A stretch of 64,000 bases of DNA, from assembly GCA_903813345.2 (NCBI GenBank), contig CAIIXF020000009.1, forward strand, positions 16,767,759-16,831,758. Reading direction: 5' to 3'. The first letter of the stretch is position 1. Every line of letters starts with the position of its first letter. Under the pieces are notes generated by a model, which worked only from the letters and a program-made list of their open reading frames with translations, had not been told where the DNA came from and did no database searches. Origin of the DNA: Owenia fusiformis. Taxonomy: Eukaryota; Annelida; Polychaeta; Sabellida; Oweniidae. The position numbers and the translations under genes were made by a program. Positions 21,001 through 33,000 of the stretch are shown piece after piece.

Positions 21001-24000
21001 AAAGGAGATCTGCTTCAGAAGAAATCTCAAAGGCGTCAGCTGAATTTCAAAATGGCTGCCATTTTTCATAACAAAGGTAGTCTTTGATAACTCAAATACC
21101 ATTGGATGGATTTACTTCAAATTTTATATACTGATGCAAAGAGATAAAGGAGCTCTGCTTGAGAAGAAATTTTCAAGGTGGCTGCTATTTATCTAAATCT
21201 TCCAAAGAAGAAATCTAAAGATGACAGCTGAATTTCAAAATGGTAACCATGTTTCATAAAAACATAATCTTTGATAATTCAAATATCACTGGATGGATTT
21301 GGCTCAAATTTTATATGGCTGCTATTTATCAAAACATGTTTTGTTCGGTGGGATTTGCTACTCCATGGAGTTGCTGTTTTTCTAGTTATAACTATCTAGC
21401 TAGCAACTGTATGATTGGTCAAAACCTGGTCACATGTCATGAAATAACTGGCGGTTTTCAATGGCCATATGAGCAATACTCTCATGTCAGAATGCATTTC
21501 TTTTCAAAAATTGAAAGAAGCTCACTTGAAACCTATAACTACGAGTATAATAGATTGTTTTGATGCTTTAAGTACAATTTGATTATGTTTTCAAACTTTT
21601 CTTCAATTCTTTTTTATTATATTATTCTCCTGTACCCCAGATGCGAGTAGAAATAATATACCAATAACCTCATTTCAAATGGTAATACCCAAGGTCCAAT
21701 ATTTCACTTTATTATTTCCATGCCACGATACTCGTTCTCTCATTGGTCAATTAGATACCATGTGACTAAAAATATATAGAGAATGAATACCACTATATGT
21801 ATATTCAATTAAAATGATGTCACATCACTTAATTCCGGGGAATTTAGTAAAAAGTATTTTCATCCGATATGATAGATGGTGAAGTTGTATCAGGAAGTCC
21901 CCCCAAGAAAAGGTTCACAACTGTACAACAAACACGGAATAAAGAATTAACAAATGTATTCAAAAAGTCAACTAATCAAAGCACGAAGACTATGAACTTT
22001 AACATGGAATCTAATTTTTATCCATGATGCGACTGAGATCGTGAATTATAACAGAATATTGGCAAACTTTTGGAAATACGTTGAAACTAAATGTCATATC
22101 ATAACAATATTGTGTACTTCTAACTTTAATATTGTGTACTACTTTAATGGGGAAATAATAAAACAAATATTGAATTCTTCGTTCTGCGGTGAATACACCT
22201 TCAGAAATATATAGAGATTATCCTACATGAGGTTCAGGATATTGGGATAATCCCAAGGCCAATATAATATATCTGCCCGAGGGCTGTAGGTCCCGTGGGT
22301 AGATATATTATATTGGCCAAGGGATAATGCCAATATCCTGAACCGACTATAGGATGATCTGTTTATCCCATACCGATCTTGGTCATCTGGTCACATTGTT
22401 CAATTGGTCACAGCTCCATTAAACTGTGGAAATATTTTTAAATATTCATGTCCAGTTTTGTTTTCTTGGCCGTGGTCAGATATTCACCCACATTTATTTT
22501 CTGGACTCTTTGATTATTAACAGGATACTCATTCCCTTCTATAAACCCATCAAATAGATCACAATTGTCTGCGCCTATGTGATTGACCAGGCGTCCGTCC
22601 GTCCGTCAACATTTGCCGCACAAATTAAAACTGCTATTTGGATTGAGGCATATCCACAGTCATTTTATGCATATCCATAACGCCTATTAGACCTATCATT
22701 TACTAGTTTTTGGTGTTTACTCCATAAAATTTGACAAAAAGTAGGACTTAGTCATTTTCAGGAAACCTTCTTATGTATAAAGTCAATGGCAGGTTTTGTG
22801 ATTGACAAGTTTCTCAAAGTTTGCCTTATACTTGATCATTTCTTGCAATGAATTACATCATGACTAGATTTAAGCATTCCCTACATATTGCTCAATATAT
22901 GTCAGCATCAAATTTTTACCATTTTTGAGATATTTGACGTCAAAAAACAGTAAAAATAAGTTATTTTTCAACTTGCTTCAATTTGACCAAATGTTTTTTT
23001 GAAAAGCATCTACAAATTACCAGGAGTTCAAATCTGACATTAGTTTTGACCTTTACTTGACCTTCAGTGACCTTTGAAAGGTCAAAAAAGTTTATTTTCC
23101 ATTGTCGTTTACAGTTGCGAACGTTACAAAATGAATCAATATGCGAATGGCGATTATGATTTTACGGGCAGATATACTATATCTGCCCGCTCTGAGCGGG
23201 ACGTAAAGCTATATCTGCCTGCTGATGAAAATATATAGGTTTTTGCAAACCTGCTTTATGTACCTATAACACCTCCAAGTATAAATACAGATATTCAACT
23301 CCACAGAATTCAATATTTGTATAATGTTGACCGCTGAAATGAGGTTAGTAGTATTAAAATAGCAAGAACAGACTGTTACTGAATGAAAATTATACGCACT
23401 GAAGATATTTCTATTCATTACCAGGCTGAAATATCCATCTTGGCCCACCACTACGGCTGGCCACTACATCACATATTGCTCAGGTCAATATAGTAAAATA
23501 TAAGCCTTCCAAACTACAGTATTACTATAACCCTTAGTACAGGCCTGGCGATGTGGTAATAATCTTGATCTACATCATTAGATATTCAAAGTTCGGTCAA
23601 AGTGATATCATATAAAAAATATAGGAATGTGATTTTAAAATTGTTTATCAGCTTGGAAAATTTAAATTTCTGGATATGATGAATATTCAAGTTTGGGTGA
23701 AGTTTATAATATACAGGTGACACAAAAAATGCCAACCACTTAATTGAAATAACTTTCCCAGTGTTAGAGGAATCTTGGTGATTTTTCTTGTGTAGATAGA
23801 GTGTTCAATGAAGAAAAGATTGTCCTTGGATAGCATCAACAACTTTGGAATTTAGAGATATTCATGATTTCTGTCCAAGCATGCTCTCGGTGAAATCGTC
23901 AAAAAATGTTCAAAAATTTCTGAAATCTTCGATTTCTGTCTTACCCGTTATTTGAGTCATTTCTGGATAGCTTTCACTAGCTTACACATATGTTATCAAC

Positions 24001-27000
24001 AATATTCACATCTACCCATTTTCCCTAAATGATTTTGTCAAATGACTCGCTTAGTAGGTGAATTTTAAGGAAGAAAGATTTTCTAATTTACATTTTTGAG
24101 TGATTTTGTGTCAAAGAATGCTCAACAGAAAACGAGATATCTCTTAATGTCCAAGTCATTGATGCTATGCAGGCATACTCATAATACTCATACTCATTTG
24201 AGATTTGACCTTCAATGACCTTCTCAAGGTAAAAAAAGATCAAAAATGTCTTTTCCACTTGCTTCAAATTGATCAATTTTTTCTTCAAAATCATCTCCAA
24301 GTTCTGATTTTGATTAAAGACTTCACCTATAATGATCTTCTCAAGGTCAAAAAGGTATTTTTTCAACTTAACTTGTTCAAAACTGTTTGCAGGCACTTTC
24401 CCATGTTTCTCCCCTCCGGAACTACTTTCTGCAAGAGGAGAATTACAAGGGAATTAAGAGGCCACCTGGTGACCAAATGTTCATACTAGTGCAACGATTC
24501 GGGGAATTAATACGTAAACTGTGGAATCCTCGTAATTTCAAGGCCCATGTGAGTCCACATGAAATGTTACAGGCTGTCGTCCTATGTAGTAAAAAGAAAT
24601 TTCAAATAACCAAGCAAGGTAAGAAGTTAGATGTTAGTAGTCTGGGGGTCATTAACAGAACTTTCGCAAAGTTACAAATTCGCAAGTCAATTGTTAATTT
24701 TATGAATTTGATAAATGTGCATTAACAGAACTTTCGTAAAGTTACGAACGATTTGCAAAGTTCTTATGTAAGGTATACAGGTTGGCACAAATAAATTGTC
24801 TTTATATGCATTCAAAGTTTCAAGCTAAAATATCCACCTATTCTTACATGATAAGCAAATATGTTCCTGAGCTGGGAATCTTTGAAATCGCGGAGACAGG
24901 TTTAATCACAGCGCGCAATGATATCAAATGACATCATATTTTTATTTGTTCTAAATAATGATATAAGATGACGTCACAATTTGAAATTTTTGAAAATAAT
25001 TTTTCGCCTCCTTTGTTATTTCAATGGAAGAGTTTTTTTGAAAAACAATTTTGACTTTAAAGCCCTATAACTTTGTCAGTTGAACCTGAAGAAACATATC
25101 AATTTTTATTCAATAAAGTTAGCAAATTCAATTGCCTGTCTAGCTCGTATTTTTGCAAGGACTCGGATGGATGGAAATTCTGTCATATGACTTGCGGTAA
25201 ACCTCCCATTTTCCATTGCTTAATATGGGAATGTTGATTTTCAAAAATTCATCAAATTTATCATCAATTATTGACTTATTATAATTGAGGAAAAAATTGA
25301 GAAAATTTGGAGGTATTTGAAATAAAGTCAAATTACGTTTCCATCAATAGTATAAGTATTTTCATCGCAGGTTAAGTAAATAAAAATTCAAAGGTAAAGA
25401 GTAGTTCAATGGGGGAGCTAAGATTGCCAAACTTATGGAGGGGAGTGTATATTTTCATGTATTGATGTAGTTTTGAGTAAATATTTTGGATAAATATTGA
25501 AAACGTATACTGCATTATTTATCAGACCAATACATATAAATATTTATTTATATTTTTAAATATGTTTTACTATAACTCAAAAAGTAACTATTGTGATTTG
25601 ATATGAGAGATTTTGTTCATATTTGATATGTGAATACTCATAAGCAAGGCACACTGTTTTATGACATTTTTAAAATAGCCGCCATTTTTATGTGTGTTAT
25701 TTTACGTTTTCTTTTTACTATAACTCAAAAAGCAATAGAGTGATTTTGATAGAGTGATTTTGTTCATATTTGATATGTGTATACTCATAAGCATGGCACA
25801 CTGTTTTATGACATTTTTGTGTGTGTTATTTAAGTTGTTTTTTTACTATAACTCAAAAAGCAATTGAGCGATTTTGTTCATATTTGATATGTGAATACTC
25901 ATAAAATTGGCACACTGTTGTATTAAACTTAGGCTAGAATGTTGCCATTTTGAAAATGGCTGACATTTTTATATGTTGTTTTATGGTTTTTACTATTTTA
26001 ATTTTTTTTTTCATGAACATATGTGCATTTTCGTTGAAATTTTTCATGTGCCTACTAAGAAACATATTACACTTTCTCATGACAAGTTGGCTATGTGACC
26101 ATTTTGAAAATTGTGGCCATTTTTTATTATTTGTGCGATATTTGCTATAACTGAAAAAGTAGTAGAAGGATTTTGTAAAAATGGCAATGGCTGTTGGATT
26201 GCTTATGCTTTGGTGTTGCTATTATCTAGATGTAGTTCAGCCATTCCATTCTGTGAATCTGTCGTTCATAACCGTCGAACTGATATTTAGCTCAAAGCCT
26301 GGCTACAATATATAAAACTGTAATAGCAATATGTTTTAAATATAAAAAAGTTATATAGGCCATTAATAAAGTTAAAAATGTAGATATTTAAGAAAAACTT
26401 GGCAGCCATCTTGAAAAATGGTGGCTTTTATACGCTATTTTATGATTTTTCCTGTGACTTGAAAAGTAGTGGGACAATTTTGTTCATATTTGGTATGTGG
26501 AACTCATAAGCATGGCACACTGTTCTATGACACTTTGGCTAGGGTAGTAAGTAAACAGCCACTTTGAAAAATGACCATCATTTACATGCACATGTGTTAG
26601 ATTTTTTGAAATTTTATATGTGCCTACTTAGAAGCGTTTTACACTTTCTTATGACAATTTGTTATTTTTGCTATAAATGAAAAAGAAGTAGAATGATAAA
26701 CCAGCCATGGCTGTTCGATAGGATTTGCCAAGCCTAAGCGTTGCTGTTATCTAATATTACATTATATAATGTTATGTCACTATTTATAACACAAAAAATA
26801 AAGTTAAGAGAAACAGACAAACTTCCAACCACTCAAAGAACGCGTTTAAATCAGGGTATGCATATCAGGTATAACCCATATACAGGGTGTTCAGGAAATA
26901 AAGATAATAATGTCATAACTTTTTTATTTGTTCACGGATTGCATTGAAAGTTTCAGAGATTATAGTTTTATCATATTTTCACTTATTGTTTGAGTTTCAG

Positions 27001-30000
27001 CTTCAGGTGATTTGATTGGTAGAATCTGTGGTTGTCATAGCAACACGAGTAGCGCTTAGTAACTGCAGTATAGTTGCATGTTTTAAATGCATTATAAAGA
27101 GATTCTATCATGTTTATGACTTAAAATGGATGCTTTAACATAGTTATAACTATAAGCCTAAAATTCTTTGCCAATTTATCAATTTATTCTACATAATTTC
27201 CTCCATTTTAGACACAAACTCTTTGCCTCTTGAACCTTCTCCAAATACTTCACAGAATTCTTCTTGACTCATTTCCTGAAGTCTGTTTAACACATGTGAT
27301 CGTTTGGCATGAGTATTATTCTAAAATGCATGTCCTCTTAAGTCCCGTTTTGATTCAGCGAAGAAGTATAAATCATTTGGCGCTAAGTTGGGTGAATAAG
27401 GTGGATGAATGAGTTGCTCTAATCTCAGCTGCTCAATTTCTTTAGTGATTATGGCAGCAGTATGGGAGGGGGAATTGTCCAAGATGAAGAGAAATTGCAT
27501 CCCGGGTTGCTTTGTATGTAATGCCTGCATTAAGTCATGAAAATCCCATTGAATATCATTTAAAAAGCATTTATTTGACTTTTATATCACAAAACAAAAC
27601 ATAGAAGAATTTTATCATGGAGATGCACCAAGAAAGCTTTAAATATGGAGTAAAAATTGGTTTGCAATGCTAATTGTAACACAGGAACTACTGCAGTTAT
27701 TCCATGTGCCCCGCCTTAGCGCTACTCGCGTTGCTATGCCAACCACAGAAATGACAAATCAAATTGCTTGAAGCTGAAACTCAAAATGTAAGTTTAAATA
27801 TGTTGAAACTATAATCCCTGCAGATTTTATTGAAATCCATGAATAAATAAATAAGTGATGACATTATTATCTTTATTTCCTGAACACCCTGTACATGTTT
27901 AGTGCAGCGGAGTTTGCATGCAATATAAGCCAAGGCAGAGTTGTTCCAGTTGTCTGTTTGTGTTTCTAGGAGATGCGATAGACTTCATCTCCTGGTTCCT
28001 GAACTCCCTGCACCTGGCTCTTGGGGGTGGTAGGAAATTGTCTAGTAGCATCATAAACAAAGCATTCCGAGGAACCATGAGGGTCTACACCAGAAAGATG
28101 CTGCCTGAAGACTTGGTATGTCAGTAAATAAAGCCATGGTGAATGATCAATTATTCAAAGTATACAATATCCAGTTACTGCTTGAGGACCTGTCTGGGAC
28201 AATTTAGAATTTTTCCCATTGTAATATATAAACTTATCACTTTCTTACATTCTTGAGTATGGTAATTTAGAGCTAGCATAGGATGTCAGAACGGTCGATT
28301 GTCAATCGAATGCTCTCTGTGACACCCATGTTGACACAATGCCTCAAGATCGACAGTCGGAACTCACAACATAATAAGTTATTTCCCTATGAATTAGAAT
28401 CTTTGTCATTGCCTGCAGTATGGTATATTTTAGTGTAGTTTTACTATTGTTTTCAAAGTTTCTTTTTTGTCTAGATCAACTTCCTGCTCTTGAATTAGGT
28501 CTCGGGCGCCTCAAGATTTAGCGTACATTTTAAATGACCGCCCAGAAATAACAACAGAAATTGTGGTTTATTTTATGTCCCCACTAAGTTAAAGCCTATG
28601 TTATACTTAACAGTATGTTATAATAGGATTTTATTAGTACTGATGCCCTTTTAGGGCCAAACATACATCCGACATACAATTTTCAATAACAGCAAATGTA
28701 GCAATATTAGTAAAGAAAATAGGATTACATTCTGTAACAATTTGCGATAATTCTCCCAACGAACAAAGTTCGGTGGGGATATAGTGAAGCCCTCCATCCG
28801 TCCTTCTGTCAGTCAGTCAGTCAGTCAGTCAGTCAGTCCGTCCGTCCGTCCGTCCGTCTGTCCAGAAGATAACTCAAATACTAGTAGATGGATTTTCTTC
28901 ATATTTAGTTTTTTCAAGATGGCCGCTGCTTTAAAAATGATGGGACTTTTTCGCAAAAATCATAAATTTTTCATTCTAAACCAAAGTAATAATTAATATT
29001 ATTGTTTGAAATTTTGGTAGTATTTTCACACAATTCATCTATTACACATATATTCCGTGTTTTTCATCCTGACCCCCAGGGGCCGTGTATGGGGGGACAG
29101 GAAAACAGAAACTTTCGCTAATTTTTAGATCTTTCTGAAGTATAGCTTTATTATACTCAAATGAAAGGCAATTAAGAGTAGATTGCAAATATTGTATCTT
29201 TTTTCTGATTCGAGCCTCGTAAAATTCAAAATGGCCGTCTAATGTTACGATTTGGCAATAATTTTTCGATCCCTTCAAAGTATGGCTATATTATACTCAT
29301 ATTGAAGGAATTTTGGAGTAGATCACAATTATGGTATTATTTTTCAGATTTGTACCTCAGAAAATTAAAAATGGCTGCTTTGCAGGAATTCGCAGTTCTA
29401 AAATTTTTTCAATTTTAACCAAAGTAATAAGTATAATTGATTGGAATTCCCTAATTGATATTTTGTTCGTTGGGATTTGCTACTCCACGGAGTTGCCGTT
29501 ATCTAGTTTAAATTTTTAATTTTTTGCGATAATCCTTATATGCGATAATTTTGTAAAAACAAATCAGCAAAAAACTCATAATCACTTTTTTATTGTCGGC
29601 CATTTTGGATTTTTCAATCCTAAAATCTTGTCTGTAAAGTCTTGTCTTCGCATTTTCATGTGAATCTTTTGGTAGATCAATTTCAAATGTCCAGGGATGA
29701 TTCTTAGTATGAAAATCTGGATCTGATTATTTTTTTGGCAGTCTGGGTAAATGTCAAGGCAGCCATTTTGGATTTTCTGTCCTAAAATCTTGTCTGTAAA
29801 GTCTTGTCTACGTGCAAGTTAAAGCCTATGTTATTGTTAACAGTAGTTATATGCGATAATTTTGTAAAAAGAAATCAGCAAAAAACTCATAATCACTTTT
29901 TTATTGTCGGCCATTTTGGATTGTCGGCCATCCTAAAATATTGTCTGTAAAGTCTTGTCTACGTGTTTTCATGTGAACCTTTTGGTAGATCAATTTCAAA

Positions 30001-33000
30001 TGTTCAGGGATGATTCTTAGTATGAAAATCTAGAACTGATTAGTTTTTTGGCATTCTGGGTAAATGTCAAGCAGTCATTTGGATTTTCCGTCCTAAAATT
30101 GTGTCTGGAAAGTCTTGTCTACTCATTTTCAGGATAACCATTTGACGGATCAATTTCAAGTTTTTAGGGATGATTTTTAGTACGAAAATCTAGATCTGAT
30201 TCTTTCTGTATTCTTGGTAAATGTTAAGGCAGCCATTTTGGATTTTCTGTCCTAAAATCTTCAGGTTTACCGTTATTTTCAGGTTAACCATTTTAGGGAT
30301 CAATTTCAAATTTTTATGGATGATTTTTAGTATGAACATCTTGAAACTGATTAGCTTTTCAGCATTCCGGGTAAATTTTAAGGTGGCCATTTTGGATTTT
30401 CCATCCTTAAAGGGACAAAGTGCTGAAATGAAGTCTCACTTTTGATCTTCATAGTATTTCCAATGGATAAGTAAGTACCTGATCTTTCATTTGACACCAA
30501 AAATAGATCAAACAGACCACATCAGACTTGACACTAGATCATGAAACAAATATTTTTGATCTATCAATTTATATATGTGTCAAGTTTTTAGCAATGCCAT
30601 AGAAAGATGGCATTGTTGTTTGCATTGATTATCCATTCATTTTTGAGAGGATTTTCAAGCATACGCCATCTTTTAATCCAAGAGTTATTTAAAATATACA
30701 TATTGTGAAAAGTGGTAATTCACTTTTTTCAATCTCTGAACTTCAAATGCTGTTTTTTATGCGAATAATTTTTTTTTCACTTCAGTATTATCCCAAATTA
30801 AAGTTATTATCATATTTGATTGACTGTGTGAGTGACATGTCTCAAATAATATTTTGTCCTTTTTCCTTCAAAAATAGGCGCATTGCCTGTTAAATCCTCT
30901 CTGTAAAGTCTTGTCTATACATTTTCTGGCAAACCAGTTGGCAGATCGATTTCAAATTTCCAGGAATGATTCTTTGTAGAAAATTTCAAACTACTTAGTT
31001 TTTAGGCAGTCCTGCTAAATTTTAAGGCGGCCACATTGGATTTTTCTCTTAAAATCTTGTCTTTTCAACTGATTAGTGGAATTATTACACCAAAAGTAGT
31101 GCGAAAATGGCCTTTTCACGTGTTGGCATGAAGTTTTGATGACATTTAAAGACATAGTTCCTCTTTCACGTATATTATCTCATGGAAATGGGCACCAGCG
31201 CAAAGATCTTTGTTCTGTGGTGAAGAACATCTCATACCCTGGACAACTCATCCCCTAGACATCTCATCCCCTAGACAACTCATCAAATTTTATATGCTGC
31301 TACCTTGGGACAAAGGAGCTCTTCTCAAGAAGAAATATTATTATCAAAATATGTTTTGTTCGTCGGGATTTGCTACTCCTTAGAGTTGCTGTTTTTCAAG
31401 TTGAAAATGTGCACACAAAATGTTTAAAGGTGGAGAATACCAGGCTAATTATTTATGTGTATTACATGTATTTTATTTATTTCAGAAAGAATCTGAGAGA
31501 AAGAAGTTACTCACTACAGAGGAATATCAAGGTGCCAAAATTATTTATATTACATATTAAAGGCACATTGTAACATCATACAATAGACAAAATGGTTCAA
31601 AAAATTATTTTTCAGGCTTAAAAGTCGATTTCATGGTTTAGAACCTTCTCTGATGATTCTATTTTCGAACTATGCATGCAGATCCATTCAAAGTCGTATA
31701 TTGAACTTTGAAAAGCCATATTTAGACTGAGGATTGAAAGGTGTTCACAACAACTTTCAGTTCATCTTTATTACGATAGACCGGAAGTGAATTTTCGATT
31801 TGAGTAAATGGTGATGTTTTTGTATGAAGCTTGGAAGTCAGAACATTACAAATAGAAAGCATAAGTAAGCATTTGAAGATCATTAAGAAGCATTTAAAAT
31901 TGAATCCACAGCAAAATTTGAAATAATTAAAACATTTCACACGAACCTCAGAGAAAACACTTCCGGTTTTATAATCAATGATTTTATCGATCAAAAACTA
32001 TTTTTATGAATTTTTTCGATATCTGCTGAAATATGGTATGTATACTTGTGTTGATTGTTAAATTACAAAATAGGTGAGGTAAAGAATATGTAAAAGTCGT
32101 TTGATCTTGTCCCAGAAGCAATATTTTGTTATTTTTATCGCCTAGAATTCCTTTAAAATTATTGTTGATAACACAAAAATAAATGGACTGCTTCAACCCA
32201 TTATACAGGCTTCTTGTCTTTTACAGCATTTATTCAAATCATGTTCATAGATGTTAAAAGCTATTTGCCTTGATGATTACAGAACGAGTTGAAGAAACAC
32301 AGTTCCTATACCTTACATGTGACCTGCCACCCCCACCTCTGTATCCAGATGAGCTGAGGGAGAATATTATCCCACAAGTGCCACTGTACACAGTGTTGGC
32401 AAAGTTCAATGGCGTCACAGAGAAGGAATACAAGACTCACAAAGGATCTCATATGAAGAGGTTTGAGTTAACTAGGCTACCCCCATATATCATCATGTAT
32501 GTAAAGGTAAGGTTTGAATGATATCATCATGTAAGATTTTAGTTTTTATGTCACCACCAAAAAGTGGTGACATGTTGTTATGGTCTCAGTTTTTTGGTGG
32601 TGGCAGTTGGTGGTTGGCATCTTTAATAAATTCTTACAACTTCCAATAACTTAGCAAATACTGCTTAGACTGACTTCAATTTTTTTCAAAATCATCTACA
32701 AGTTTTCAGAAAAAAGATTGAACTTCCATGACCTTCTCAAGGTCAAAAAGGTATTTTTTAACTTGCTTCAAATTGACCAATTTTTTTAAAAAATCATCTA
32801 AAAGTTCTCAGAAGTTCAAATCTGACTTTAGATATGAGATTTCACCTTCAATGACCTTCTCAGGGTCAATAAAGGTCATTTTTTCAACTTGCTTCAAATG
32901 ACCAATTTTTTCAAAATCATCTACAAGTTATCAGATATTCAAATCTGACTTTAGATTGCATTGAACTAATAATATTTTGAGCAACTAGGTGGTGACATTT

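Noticed and set aside
24387-24725. ORF continuing past the USP39 exon at 24618
   Set aside because: The protein match stops exactly at the GTAAGA donor; the remainder is read-through into the intron.
28793-28862. (CAGT)n/(GTCC)n tract as an independent microsatellite
   Set aside because: It recurs at the same place in the Helitron-like family, so it is part of that element.
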